Counted from the first letter of the stretch, positions 27,167-36,785 are shown. The stretch is DNA of 64,000 nt from Ignavibacteria bacterium RIFOXYB12_FULL_35_14 (GCA_001803045.1 MHAR01000006.1:1-64000); one strand, 5' to 3'. The notes: generated by a model from the sequence alone, not told the origin. Translations and numbers: made by a program.

Positions 27167-28807
27167 ATGACATATAAATTTACATTAATCTTACTCGTAT
27201 TCAATTCGTTTTTACTAATTGCACAGCCGCGTTTAGAAATAACTCCCGATGATATTGAATTTGAAGACATATTTCATCGTAATAAAAATGTTCTGTTCAT
27301 TAATACCGGAGATGATACTTTAAGAATAGATTCGCTTGTTTACCGAAATTATTATTATTTCCTGAGGTTTGATAAGCCATGGGAATATCCCGTTTTTCTT
27401 CAGCCAAATGATACGCTTAAGATGGATTGTATTTTGGAAAGTCATGTCTATGTACCTGCTACAGATACAACCGACACACTTTTTATTTACAGCAACGGTC
27501 TTAAGCCGCTTGAAAAGTTAAAAATAAAAATAAAGTATTATGATGATGATTACAGAATGGGATATTTAGCGGGACAAATAACAGATGGCGGAACTCCAGT
27601 CGATAGTGCACATCTTTATTTCTTCTACAATAATAATTATATCATCAAATCCGTTGTAACTGATCAGAATGGGTTGTATAACGTAAGTCTTCCTCCCGGG
27701 CTTTATGCAATTGCTGTTGAAAAAGATTCATATTATGTGTCTTTCTATAACAATCAATACGACCCTTTTAATGCGGATTTGATTTCACTTCAAAAAGATT
27801 CAACAAAGACAATAAATATTCAAATGGATAAAATGTCATTCACCGGTAATTCTATTTCGGGAATTATAACTGACTCTATTACCCTTGCAGCTGTAAAAAA
27901 AGGTGTAATTGTAGTCAGAACCGGTACGCACACACCAAATAAAATTTCTTCGGGAGTAAACAGCCGCATTTTATTAAATGGGATTTACACTGCTTTCATC
28001 AAATCGGACGGTTCGTACAATATTCAAAATGTTATTGTGCCAGGGCATTATTTTGTTCAAGCGTTTTCCGATTATTATATGCCAGCTTACTATAATTTTG
28101 CAAATAAATCCGCAGTCTTTTGGCAGCAGGCAGATTCGATTTACATAAGCGGTTCGTTATCAAATGTAAATGTGGTAATGGCAAGAGACTCATCGGTTGG
28201 AGGCGGCAGAATAAATGGCACTGTCACTGTAAATTCACAATCAGTTAATCTTTCCGATGTTATGGTGCTTGCAAAATCAACTGATTACAATTTGTGGTAT
28301 AACTATGGATTTCTTAAGGATAACAACGAGTTTAAGCTGACAAATCTTCCGTACGGAAATTATAAGCTGTTCGCACAAAAGATTGGTTTTAACGATGGGG
28401 AGAGTACGGATTTACAAATTACTCAATCCACTAAAGAGATTAACGGAGTGAACATCCAAATTATTATCACATCAGCAATAGATGAGAAATTCCTGCCGGA
28501 TGAATTTACGCTTTACCAGAACTTTCCGAATCCGTTTAATCCGGTAACGAAGATACGATATGCGATACCGTCAAACGTGAAACGTGAAAGGTCAAATGTG
28601 ATGTTGAAGGTTTATGATATACTTGGGAATGAAGTAGCAACACTTGTGAATGAAGAACAAGAACCTGGCTATTATGAAGTAGAATTTTCCACCAAAGGTG
28701 GATCCGCTTCTGGCGGAAATGCTCTAAATATTGCAAGCGGGGTATACTTTTATCGATTAACAAGTGGTAGGTTTGTTTCAACAAAAAAGATGTTGATGAT
28801 CAAGTAA
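27167..28807 (+). CDS. T9SS-sorted secreted protein with carboxypeptidase-like Ig domains
   Basis: 546 residues. A signal peptide (1-19, ending LIAQP), an N-terminal beta domain with EITPDDIEFEDI (about 22-120), two or three carboxypeptidase-regulatory-like beta sandwiches (about 130-230, 235-340, 345-440; e.g. GQITDGGTPVDSAHLYFF), and a C-terminal type IX secretion tail (about 450-546) with FTLYQNFPNPFNPVTKIRYA and KVYDILGNEVATLV. It is exported and probably attached to the cell surface. Two 15-bp palindromes are inserted in frame in the tail (28688-28717, residues TKGGSASGGN). Confidence 0.88.
   Translation: MTYKFTLILLVFNSFLLIAQPRLEITPDDIEFEDIFHRNKNVLFINTGDDTLRIDSLVYRNYYYFLRFDKPWEYPVFLQPNDTLKMDCILESHVYVPATDTTDTLFIYSNGLKPLEKLKIKIKYYDDDYRMGYLAGQITDGGTPVDSAHLYFFYNNNYIIKSVVTDQNGLYNVSLPPGLYAIAVEKDSYYVSFYNNQYDPFNADLISLQKDSTKTINIQMDKMSFTGNSISGIITDSITLAAVKKGVIVVRTGTHTPNKISSGVNSRILLNGIYTAFIKSDGSYNIQNVIVPGHYFVQAFSDYYMPAYYNFANKSAVFWQQADSIYISGSLSNVNVVMARDSSVGGGRINGTVTVNSQSVNLSDVMVLAKSTDYNLWYNYGFLKDNNEFKLTNLPYGNYKLFAQKIGFNDGESTDLQITQSTKEINGVNIQIIITSAIDEKFLPDEFTLYQNFPNPFNPVTKIRYAIPSNVKRERSNVMLKVYDILGNEVATLVNEEQEPGYYEVEFSTKGGSASGGNALNIASGVYFYRLTSGRFVSTKKMLMIK
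28688..28717. repeat. Tandem 15-bp palindromes inside a coding sequence
   Basis: TCCACCAAAGGTGGA (28688-28702) abuts TCCGCTTCTGGCGGA (28703-28717). Both are hairpins with short loops and of the same TCC...GGA design seen elsewhere in the window. Together they add ten codons, in frame, to the conserved T9SS tail, where relatives have a short turn. Confidence 0.8.
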
Positions 28808-29034
28808 TGGCGTTGATATTACTTGAGTAGAAATCCCTTTGGGAATATTAATCCAGTAATACCTGAATTGGCAAAACAACAATTCAACAATCCGTTAGCT
28901 AGCGGACAATTTAAGATACTACCATTACTTGAATGGGTTCATCAATAATATTTTTTAAAAAGCCTATTTAAGCCTGCTTTCCTAAAACCACAATTAAGCG
29001 TAAATTTCACTAAGTAAAAATTAAGAGGACTTTA
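28808..29034. other. Intergenic with two short palindromes
   Basis: No gene. Holds ATCCCTTTGGGAAT (about 28831-28844) and TCCGTTAGCTAGCGGA (about 28892-28907), the second belonging to the TCC...GGA hairpin type. The ribosome site AAGAGGAC for the OmpA gene lies at the end. Confidence 0.45.
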
Positions 29035-30483
29035 ATGAGGGTCTATTTCTCTCTCCTAATCATCATTATTGCAGGCGCAGTAATGTTCTCTCAACCGATT
29101 CGTGGAGTTTATTATCATGCCTTTTCAAACACCCTTGTGCTTAGTGTAGAAGGCGCTGCGACATGGGAGCAAACCGACTATTCGGGTAATACTTTTGATT
29201 ATCTTGGTAAAGTTGCGTTGGAATATTTTCTTCCTTCCGAATCGAGAACATCTTTTGGATTGAGAGCATTTGGAGGTGCCGGATTTATTTCGGGTAAAGA
29301 CAACGAACAGAGAATAAAACAATTTAGGACTGATATTAAATATTTAGGTGGTGGAATCGTATTCATTTATTCGCTCGGTAAAATGGTATTTCCATATTTT
29401 TTTGGCGGGGTTTCCTTTCTCTGGTTTGATCCTCGGGGTTCAGGACAACAAAAACTGCCGAACAACTTAGCAGGTTTGTATAAAAAAGAAGAAATAAACT
29501 ATAATGGAGAATTTGGATTTAGATTTTTACTTGCGGATGATTTTAGCTTTAACATAAATGGTGCTGCGCATATTAGCCCTAATGATTATTTAGATGATTA
29601 TTCAACCGGTGTTAGTACAGATTTGTTTTATTCCTTCGGTGCTGGTTTCTCATACTCTTTCTTTAGTGAAAAAGATGAAGATGAAGATGGTGTATTAGAT
29701 TCCAAAGATTTGTGTTCGGGCACCCCTAAGGGAGTTAAAGTAGATGATTATGGATGTCCGATTGATGGAGACAGAGATGGTGTTCCGGATTATTTAGATA
29801 AATGCCTGGACACACCATCAAGGGTTTTAGTTGATGAAAATGGATGTCCATTCGATGGTGATAAAGACGGAGTTCCGGATTATTTAGATCTTTGTGCAAA
29901 TACTCCAGTTGGTATTCCGGTAGATAAATTTGGCTGCCCAACAGATTCAGATGGCGATGGCGTACCAGATTTCAGGGATGAATGTCCAAATACTCCTAAA
30001 GGAATTTCTGTTGATAGAAATGGCTGTTTAATGGATTCCGATGGCGATGGTGTTCCTGATTCCAAAGACAAATGTCCTAATACTCCTCCTGAAAAGAAAG
30101 TTGATGAGTTTGGATGTGAAATTAGAGAAAAAGTTCAAGTCAAAGAACTAATTTTGAGTTCAGGGGCAACATTTGCATTTGGACAATCAACACTTTTACC
30201 AACTGTATATCCTGAGCTTGACAAGCTTGTTATAGTAATGATTGAAAATCCAACTTCTCGTTGGAGAATTGAAGGCCATACGGATGATAAGGGACCTGAT
30301 TGGGCGAATAAAAAAATATCACAGGAAAGGGCAGAATCTGTTCTGAGATATTTTATGTCAAGAGGAATAAGTTCGGATAGGTTTGTTGTTGTAGGTTTAG
30401 GAAAAAATTATCCAATAGCTGATAATCTCACCACTGAAGGAATGGCAAAGAATAGAAGAGTTGTGATTATTAGAATAGACTAA
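29035..30483 (+). CDS. OmpA-family outer membrane protein with TSP3 repeats
   Basis: 482 residues. Signal peptide (1-20), a beta-barrel-like N-terminal region (about 25-215, aromatic and glycine-rich strands ending YSFGAGFSYSFF), five thrombospondin type-3 calcium-binding repeats (about 218-365, each DxDGDGVPD...C...TP...V...GC), and an OmpA domain (about 370-482) with TFAFGQSTLLPTVYPELDKL, IEGHTDDKG and the peptidoglycan-binding NRRVVI end. It should link the outer membrane to peptidoglycan. Overlaps the convergent O-antigen ligase gene by 4 nt. Confidence 0.9.
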   Translation: MRVYFSLLIIIIAGAVMFSQPIRGVYYHAFSNTLVLSVEGAATWEQTDYSGNTFDYLGKVALEYFLPSESRTSFGLRAFGGAGFISGKDNEQRIKQFRTDIKYLGGGIVFIYSLGKMVFPYFFGGVSFLWFDPRGSGQQKLPNNLAGLYKKEEINYNGEFGFRFLLADDFSFNINGAAHISPNDYLDDYSTGVSTDLFYSFGAGFSYSFFSEKDEDEDGVLDSKDLCSGTPKGVKVDDYGCPIDGDRDGVPDYLDKCLDTPSRVLVDENGCPFDGDKDGVPDYLDLCANTPVGIPVDKFGCPTDSDGDGVPDFRDECPNTPKGISVDRNGCLMDSDGDGVPDSKDKCPNTPPEKKVDEFGCEIREKVQVKELILSSGATFAFGQSTLLPTVYPELDKLVIVMIENPTSRWRIEGHTDDKGPDWANKKISQERAESVLRYFMSRGISSDRFVVVGLGKNYPIADNLTTEGMAKNRRVVIIRID

Positions 30484-31682
30484 TTAATTCCAGTATTCAT
30501 GTCATACTTCTTAGAAACTTTGTCAATTAATAATATCAACGAATAGAGTACAACAAAGTAAGCACTGCTGTTTTGTCCAAGTAATTGGGATGAAAAGAAA
30601 GAAATAATCCCAAAGGAAATTCCGCTTATGGCTAAACCGAATGAAAAAATTCTGTTTTGGGAATTTTTCGATCTCATTAAAAGAGTTAACAAATTTTTAA
30701 AGAATTGAATGTAAATTAAAATTACAAGTAAAAGCCCAATCAAGCCCTGAGTCATTAATGATTCAACATATTCCGATTCCCAGCTGGTAAATTGTGAACC
30801 GGGAAAAAGAATGATTCTGCTGTTCAATCCATGTCCAATTAAAATATTTTCCCAGTTAGATTGAAAGTCTGTCCTTATAGTATTGTAGGCATCGGTGTAT
30901 ATTCCAAATCTTCCGCTTGAAATATCATGGCTGCTAAAAATCTTGATTGGATTTAATCTTGTATCAGCATTGGTGAATAGAAGAATAATAAATACAGATA
31001 CGAATGCTATTGAAGCTATAATGATTTTAGTTCTTGCAAGCTTAGAAATGTTCCCTTGAAAAAGTAGAAACATTATTATTGAACCGATTATAATTCCTAA
31101 GAGAGCACTTCTAGTAAATGTAAGCCATAGCGCAGTGAACTGAAAAATAGTAGAAATAATGGTGAGGTGTTTCCAGTAACTAGTAGAGTAAAATATATAT
31201 GCAAAGGTTATTGGAAGACCGAAAGCTAAAACAGATGCTAAAGTATAATAACCGGCAAAAAAACCAAACGCTCTCTCAGCGCCATCAAAATATCGAACAA
31301 TTCCATAGGAAGCTGTAATAAGAGCAAAAATCGAAATACATTTTCCAATGATATCAATTGAAATAATATCATCATTATCAGTTATGTATAAAAGAGGTAT
31401 GAGTGTTAATAAAATACAATGGCGAATTATGTTTTTGAAAGCCAGAAACGGCACTGGTGAAACATAAATAGAAAGTACCCCGGAAAGGAATAAAAGTATA
31501 ATCAATATTTCTATTGCTTTAAGTCTATTTTCTTTGGCTTTTTTAATTGTGAAATAAACAATAAAAGGAAGGAACAGCCCCGTAGAGATCTGTAAAATTG
31601 CATTTGAAAAAAATATGCCTGCTAAAAACAGTAAGGCGGTAGTTCTCAGGTAAATTTTTACGAAAGAATTTCTATAATTCAA
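30480..31682 (-). CDS. O-antigen ligase family (WaaL/Wzy-type) membrane protein
   Basis: 400 residues, about eleven membrane helices, with a long periplasmic loop (about 255-315) holding GRFGIYTDAYNTIR and LIGHGLNSRI, the RxG...GxG pattern of the Wzy_C/O-antigen ligase domain (residues about 255-290). Such proteins join or polymerise surface polysaccharide in the periplasm. The nearby sugar genes at 16.9-22 kb could supply it. Ligase versus polymerase cannot be told from the sequence. Confidence 0.82.
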   Translation of the reverse strand: MNYRNSFVKIYLRTTALLFLAGIFFSNAILQISTGLFLPFIVYFTIKKAKENRLKAIEILIILLFLSGVLSIYVSPVPFLAFKNIIRHCILLTLIPLLYITDNDDIISIDIIGKCISIFALITASYGIVRYFDGAERAFGFFAGYYTLASVLAFGLPITFAYIFYSTSYWKHLTIISTIFQFTALWLTFTRSALLGIIIGSIIMFLLFQGNISKLARTKIIIASIAFVSVFIILLFTNADTRLNPIKIFSSHDISSGRFGIYTDAYNTIRTDFQSNWENILIGHGLNSRIILFPGSQFTSWESEYVESLMTQGLIGLLLVILIYIQFFKNLLTLLMRSKNSQNRIFSFGLAISGISFGIISFFSSQLLGQNSSAYFVVLYSLILLIDKVSKKYDMNTGIN

Positions 31683-31878
31683 TTCAAATCAAGTGTTATA
31701 ATTTGTTTAATTCAGTTTCAATAATAATTCGGTTAAACTGTCTTTGAATGTAATTTTTATTAAACTAAAATAGTTTGAAATATTAACAATTGCTCATTTC
31801 TAAATTAGCCCAAATCATGTTAAAAAATTTTCCGATACTTTTTTACTCGATCGTTAATATAAATCCTTTATCTTCCTG
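31683..31878. other. Intergenic, nothing recognised
   Basis: AT-rich, no coding frame or repeat identified between the O-antigen ligase start and the glycosyltransferase remnant. Confidence 0.4.
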
Positions 31879-32070
31879 TCAGATTTGAATAAAGGGGAAT
31901 GAAAATTGTTTTGATATGGATTCAATTTCGCGGATAATACTTTTAGACGATCCATCATCAGCTAATATTATCTCAAAATTTCGAAATGTTTGTTGCTCGG
32001 TTCCTGCAAGCACTAACTTGAGATAATCAATCCTATTTTGGAAAGAAATTATCCATGAACAATCAACCAT
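31879..32070 (-). pseudogene. Glycosyltransferase family 2 fragment
   Basis: A 63-residue frame resembling only the start of a GT2 enzyme: WIISFQNRIDYLKLVLAG, QQTFRNFEIILADDGS (the DDGS nucleotide-binding motif, about residues 31-42). A whole GT2 would be 250 or more residues; the frame stops just after this and no continuation was seen. It lies directly upstream of the O-antigen ligase on the same strand, so it may once have been a neighbour in a surface polysaccharide operon. Confidence 0.65.
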
Positions 32071-32325
32071 TCAGTTTCCGTAATCAATTTTAGATGTTGA
32101 CATGACCATCTTTTTTCATGCTTTTTAATTTTCAAACGAAATCTACCAAAGGTGGAATGCTGTTACAATAACAACAAAAACTAATTCGGACATTTAAAAA
32201 ATTATTTAAACCGGTTTTCAATTAATTTCATGAATACATACTGGTTTAGCCGACACAATGCAATTATTTTTTTTGATAAAAGCGTACAGTGGATTTTAAT
32301 CTGCAACAAAATTAATGCAATCTTC
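32071..32325. other. Intergenic with a 15-bp palindrome
   Basis: No gene. TCTACCAAAGGTGGA (32142-32156) is nearly identical to the palindrome in the T9SS gene at 28688, showing the same repeat at two sites 3.5 kb apart. Confidence 0.6.
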
Positions 32326-32356
32326 TTGATACTCAAACTCATTTTCAATAGGTTAG
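32326..32356 (+). promoter_or_regulatory. Possible Bacteroidota-type promoter of pepT
   Basis: TTG (32326-32328), 20 nt, TAGGTTAG (32349-32356) matches the TTG-N20-TAnnTTTG pattern except for one base. The pepT ATG is 31 nt further on. Weak but spaced like the mgtE promoter. Confidence 0.3.
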
Positions 32357-32386
32357 CAAAGCAAAAATCATTTATTAGAGGTAAAA

Positions 32387-33634
32387 ATGTTCGATCAAAA
32401 TTATCAATTCACCTGTGTAAATCGCTTTTTACAATATGTAAAATACGATACTCAATCTGATGAAGATTCGGCTTCATTTCCAAGTTCAGAAAAGCAAAAA
32501 AAACTTTCCAGGCTGCTGGTTGAAGAATTAAAACAATTGGGCTTACCCGATGCCCACATGGATGAATGGGGTTATGTAATGGCAAGTCTTCCATCAAATA
32601 CAAATAAGAATGTTGTCCCGATAGGATTTATTGCCCATGTCGACACATCTCCTGCTGTAAGCGGTGAAAATGTAAAAACAATGATTCATAAAAATTATAG
32701 AGGCGGAGATATTAAGCTTCCCCAAGACAATCAGGTAATTAAAGCAAAAGAAAATCCCGATCTTAAAAATATGAAAGGATTTGACATCATTACCTCCGAT
32801 GGTTCAACTCTTCTTGGTGCAGATAACAAAGCGGGCGTTGCAGAAATTGTGGATGCTGTAAATTATCTAATTAACCATCCCGAAGTAAAACATGGTGATA
32901 TTAAAATTTGCTTTACACCTGATGAAGAAGTTGGGCGCGGGACGGAAAAATTTGATGTGAAAAAATTAGGTGCAAAGTATGCTTATACTGTTGATGGTCA
33001 AAGCAGAGGTGAGGTTGAAACTGAAACGTTCAGTGCAGACAGCGTAACAATCAAGTTTCATGGAAAGAATATTCATCCCGGTTATGCAAAAGGTATAATG
33101 ATCAACTCAATCAAAATTACTGCGGCGTTCATCGAATCACTTCCTAAAAAAACATTATCTCCTGAAACAACTGAAAAGCGGGAGGGATATGTTCATCCTA
33201 ATTCAGTTACAGGTAATGAAGAATTAACGACAGTTAAATTTATCATACGGGATTTTCAAACTCCTAAGCTTAAAAAGTATGAAGCGATGCTTAAGAAATT
33301 AGCTCAAAAAACGGTAAAGAAATTTCCAGGTGCTAAAATGGAATTTACTGTTACTGAACAGTACCGCAACATGAGGGAGGTATTGAAAAAGCATCCTCGA
33401 GTTGAAAACAATGCGATAGAAGCAATGAAGCGGTTGAACATCAAACCGATTATGCATCCAATTCGCGGCGGAACAGACGGAGCGAGATTATCTTTCATGG
33501 GATTGCCAACTCCAAACATTTTTGCTGGTGAGCATAGCTTCCACTCAAAAACGGAATGGGTTTCCGTTCAAGATATGGAAATGGCTGTACGAGTGATAGT
33601 TGAGATTGCGAAAGTGTGGGAAGAAAAAGTTTAA
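32387..33634 (+). CDS. pepT: Peptidase T (tripeptidase)
   Basis: 415 residues, M20 metallopeptidase. Seen: FIAHVDTSPA (about 79-88, first zinc His and Asp), LLGADNKAGVAEIV (about 145-158, bridging Asp), FTPDEEVGRGTEKF (about 181-194, catalytic Glu pair), a dimerisation lid domain (about 215-330), and GGTDGARLSFMGLPTPNI (about 363-380) with AGEHSFHSKTEWVS carrying the last His. It releases the N-terminal residue of tripeptides in the cytoplasm. A ribosome site AGAGG precedes the ATG. Confidence 0.95.
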   Translation: MFDQNYQFTCVNRFLQYVKYDTQSDEDSASFPSSEKQKKLSRLLVEELKQLGLPDAHMDEWGYVMASLPSNTNKNVVPIGFIAHVDTSPAVSGENVKTMIHKNYRGGDIKLPQDNQVIKAKENPDLKNMKGFDIITSDGSTLLGADNKAGVAEIVDAVNYLINHPEVKHGDIKICFTPDEEVGRGTEKFDVKKLGAKYAYTVDGQSRGEVETETFSADSVTIKFHGKNIHPGYAKGIMINSIKITAAFIESLPKKTLSPETTEKREGYVHPNSVTGNEELTTVKFIIRDFQTPKLKKYEAMLKKLAQKTVKKFPGAKMEFTVTEQYRNMREVLKKHPRVENNAIEAMKRLNIKPIMHPIRGGTDGARLSFMGLPTPNIFAGEHSFHSKTEWVSVQDMEMAVRVIVEIAKVWEEKV

Positions 33635-33636
33635 AT

Positions 33637-33727
33637 CAATAGAACGCAGATGACGCAGATGCGACTGATTAACACAGATAAAAAATCAGCGCAAATCTGG
33701 TTAATCAGTGTCATCAGTGTGCTATTG
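33637..33727. repeat. AATAGAACGC-type long hairpin repeat, copy 1
   Basis: CAATAGAACGCAGATGACGC... at the left and ...GTCATCAGTGTGCTATTG at the right are inverted copies, with inner stem CTGATTAACACAGAT / ATCTGGTTAATCAG. Similar in ends and design to 55457-55538. Lies between pepT and the U32 peptidase gene and could also act as a transcription stop. Confidence 0.6.
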
Positions 33728-33741
33728 ACTTTTTTATTTTA

Positions 33742-34974
33742 ATGATGAAAAAACAACAAACAAAAACCAACAAACTGGAATTAATGGCTCCCGCGGGTGA
33801 TTGGACAATGCTTACCACTGCTGTAAATGCCGGAGCAGATGCAATTTATTTTGGAGTTGATAAACTGAATATGCGTATCAAAGCCGCTAACTTCACGCTT
33901 AAAGACCTTCCGAAGATTGCTCGAACTTGTAAAAAAAATAAAGTTAAATCTTATCTAACTCTCAATTCGATTGTGTACGAAGAAGAAATCGAGGAGTTGG
34001 AAAAAATTATTGATCGTGCAAAGACAGCGGGAATTGATAGAGTAATATGCTGGGATTTTGCAGTCGCACAGCTATGTAAAAAGAAAAAAATGCCATTCTG
34101 CATTTCGACTCAAGCTTCAGTTTCAAATTCTTTAAGTGCCAAATTTTTTAAATCTCTAGGTGCGATTAGAATTGTTCTTGCAAGAGAATGTTCGCTTGAG
34201 GAAATAAAAAAGATAAGAAAGAAGACGAACCTTGAGATCGAAGCATTCATTCATGGAGCTATGTGCATCTCGGTAAGCGGTAGATGTTTTTTGAGTCATC
34301 ACTTATTTGGTAAAAGTGCCAACCGTGGAGAATGTATTCAACCTTGCAGAAGAGAATTTGAAGTAATCGACCCAATTACAGATAAATCAATGATCATCGG
34401 TGAAGATTACATTATGTCACCAAAAGATCTTTGTACAATCGAATTCATTGATCAACTAATTGAAGCGGGTATTGATTCATTCAAAATAGAAGGCAGAAAA
34501 AGAAGCCCGGAATATGTTGCAACTACAGTATCGGTTTATCGAAAAGCAATTGATCTTTACTTTGAAGGAAAATTAACAAAGGAGAAGAAGAAAGAATTTC
34601 TTAGTGAATTAGAAACAGTATATAATCGTGGATTTTCTTCGGGATTTTATTTTGACGTTCCAAGCTCTGAAGATTATGCAAATATTTACGGCAGCAAAGC
34701 AACCACAAGAAAAGTGTTTGTTGGAAAAGTTCTGAACTACTTCAAAGCTCCCAAAGTTGCACACATTCTTTTAGAATCCGGTAGGATAAAAGTTGGAGAT
34801 AAGATTTTAATCATCGGGGAAACTACCGGAGTTGTAGAAATTAAAATTGATAAGATGAAAGTGAATGATGAGGATAATTCGTCTGCAAAAAAAATAGATG
34901 AAGTTACTCTCCAAGTTCCTTTCTTAGTTAGAAGAAATGATAGAGTTTATTTGATCGAGAAAATGAAAAAGTAG
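33742..34974 (+). CDS. U32 family peptidase, TrhP (YegQ) type
   Basis: 410 residues. Seen: ELMAPAGDWTMLTTAVNAGA (about 13-32), AIYFGV, CISTQASVSN (about 120-129), EAFIHGAMCISVSGRCFLSHH (about 174-194), ANRGECIQPCRREF (about 201-214), and SPKDLCTIEFIDQLIEAGID SFKIEGR-type segment (about 230-255). The cysteines at MC, RC, EC and PC are those of the YegQ/TrhP branch, where the protein works in 5-hydroxyuridine formation at the tRNA wobble base, rather than as a true protease. C-terminal OB-like domain from about 325. Confidence 0.87.
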   Translation: MMKKQQTKTNKLELMAPAGDWTMLTTAVNAGADAIYFGVDKLNMRIKAANFTLKDLPKIARTCKKNKVKSYLTLNSIVYEEEIEELEKIIDRAKTAGIDRVICWDFAVAQLCKKKKMPFCISTQASVSNSLSAKFFKSLGAIRIVLARECSLEEIKKIRKKTNLEIEAFIHGAMCISVSGRCFLSHHLFGKSANRGECIQPCRREFEVIDPITDKSMIIGEDYIMSPKDLCTIEFIDQLIEAGIDSFKIEGRKRSPEYVATTVSVYRKAIDLYFEGKLTKEKKKEFLSELETVYNRGFSSGFYFDVPSSEDYANIYGSKATTRKVFVGKVLNYFKAPKVAHILLESGRIKVGDKILIIGETTGVVEIKIDKMKVNDEDNSSAKKIDEVTLQVPFLVRRNDRVYLIEKMKK

Positions 34975-35019
34975 CAATTGGGTTAAAAATATATACAGCG
35001 CAGCAACTGCTTGTTTATT

Positions 35020-35049
35020 TTGATAACCATCCTCAAATAATTATTTTAG
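35020..35049 (+). promoter_or_regulatory. Possible Bacteroidota-type promoter of proS
   Basis: TTG (35020-35022), 19 nt, TATTTTAG (35042-35049), one base off TAnnTTTG. The proS ATG is at 35097. Weak evidence from spacing and position only. Confidence 0.3.
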
Positions 35050-35096
35050 CACCTCGTTTAGCAACATTCACACTAAATCAACAAGAAAAAATTATC

Positions 35097-36785
35097 ATGA
35101 GATTAAGCAAATATTTTGTCCCAACCTTAAAAGAAGTTCCCAATGATGCCGTTGTAACCAGCCACATTCTTATGCTCCGCACGGGAATGATAAGAATGGT
35201 ATCGGCAGGTATTTATTCTTTCTTACCGCTGGGTTATATCGTAATGAAAAAAATATCAGAGATAATCCGTGAAGAAATGGATGCTATCGGCGGACAGGAA
35301 TTTCACTTGCCTGCCTTAAATCCAAAAGAAATTTGGGAAGAAACGGGAAGGGTTGAAGCATTTGGCGATATTCTTTTTCATATCAAGAATAGAGATTACG
35401 TTCTTGCTCCGACACATGAAGAGATAGTTACATATCATGCTCGCAATGTTGTTAAATCTTACAAAGACATGCCGCAAATTTGGTATCAAATACAAACCAA
35501 GTTTAGAAATGAACCAAGACCAAGAAGCGGCGTCATCCGTGGCAGGCAATTTTTAATGAAGGATTCCTATACATTTGATAATTCGTGGGAAGCATTGGAT
35601 AGATCTTATAATCTTCACGATAAAGCATACAGAAAAATTTTTGACAGATGCAGGTTAAAATATTTTGTTGTTGGTGCATCAAGTGGAGCGATGGGCGGAA
35701 CCGGTTCAGAAGAGTTCATGGTGAAATCAGATGCCGGTGAAGATACTGTTGCTTATTGCGAATCGTGCGGCTATGCCGCTAATGTTGAAGTCGCAGCTTC
35801 CAGAATTGAAGGAGTAAAGCGTAAGGCTGAAAGCAAAAGTATTTATGAAATATCTACACCTGATGTAAAAAGTATTGATGAACTTTGCGCTTTTCTAAAA
35901 ATTGATGAAACTCAATGTGCTAAATCACGGATTTATGTTCATAATGGCGAACCAGTTTTAATTCTAATGCTTGGGAATGATGAAGTGAATGAAAGTAAGC
36001 TTGTGTCCGTCTTAGGCGGAAATGTTCGGCCCGGTCATCCGGATGAACTAAAAGAAATTACCGGAGCAGATGCAGGCTCAATAGGTCCCATGGGATTTAG
36101 AGGTAAAATTATTGCTGATCATCGACTGAAAGATGCAAATAATATGTTCAGCGGCGCCAATAAAAATGATTATCACATTGGCGGAATTGACTTTCAGCAT
36201 GATGTTAAAAATGTTGAGTACCAGGATTTAAGAATTGTTAAATCTGAAGAAGGCTGCCCAAAGTGTGAGATGAAGCTTGAGGTATTCAGTGCAATTGAGC
36301 TTGGGCATATTTTTAAGCTCGGCACAAAATATTCTGAAGCAATGGCTGCAAAATTTATTGATGAGAAAGGTGAGGAACATCCTATCATTATGGGAAGCTA
36401 CGGTATAGGCGTTGAACGGATTATGGCTTGCTTCATCGAACAGCACCATGACGATAAGGGAATCGTTTGGGAGAAACCGCTTGCCCCGTTTGATGTTCAC
36501 TTAATTGCATTAAACATGAAAAACGAATCAGTAGCAAGCACTTCAGAAAAAATCTACAACGAGTTAATGCAAAACGGAATCAGTGTTTTGTTCGATGACA
36601 GAGAAGCTGCTGCCGGCTTCAAATTTAATGATGCAGATTTGCTCGGTATGCCAATTCAAATAGTAATCGGCGAGAAAAAATTAAAAGACAACAAGGTTGA
36701 GCTTAAAATCAGAAAAGTAAATCAACGGCTGGATGTGGATTTAACCGAAGTACTCAATAACATAAAAATGTTGTTTGCCGAATAA
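35097..36785 (+). CDS. proS: Prolyl-tRNA synthetase
   Basis: 562 residues, bacterial-type class II enzyme with the editing insertion. Seen: motif 1 area MRLSKYFVPTLKE and GMIRMVSAGIYSFLPLG (about 31-47), motif 2 FRNEPRPRSGVIRGRQFLMKD (about 138-158), INS editing domain (about 225-385, including AGADAGSIGPMGF-like segment and GANKNDYHIGG), motif 3 GSYGIGVERIMACFIEQ (about 433-449), and a C-terminal anticodon-binding domain (about 465-560). Charges tRNA-Pro and clears Ala-tRNA-Pro. Confidence 0.95.
   Translation: MRLSKYFVPTLKEVPNDAVVTSHILMLRTGMIRMVSAGIYSFLPLGYIVMKKISEIIREEMDAIGGQEFHLPALNPKEIWEETGRVEAFGDILFHIKNRDYVLAPTHEEIVTYHARNVVKSYKDMPQIWYQIQTKFRNEPRPRSGVIRGRQFLMKDSYTFDNSWEALDRSYNLHDKAYRKIFDRCRLKYFVVGASSGAMGGTGSEEFMVKSDAGEDTVAYCESCGYAANVEVAASRIEGVKRKAESKSIYEISTPDVKSIDELCAFLKIDETQCAKSRIYVHNGEPVLILMLGNDEVNESKLVSVLGGNVRPGHPDELKEITGADAGSIGPMGFRGKIIADHRLKDANNMFSGANKNDYHIGGIDFQHDVKNVEYQDLRIVKSEEGCPKCEMKLEVFSAIELGHIFKLGTKYSEAMAAKFIDEKGEEHPIIMGSYGIGVERIMACFIEQHHDDKGIVWEKPLAPFDVHLIALNMKNESVASTSEKIYNELMQNGISVLFDDREAAAGFKFNDADLLGMPIQIVIGEKKLKDNKVELKIRKVNQRLDVDLTEVLNNIKMLFAE

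Noticed and set aside
32230-32460. 76-residue plus-strand frame before pepT
   Set aside because: Out of frame with pepT, low-complexity, and overlaps the predicted promoter.
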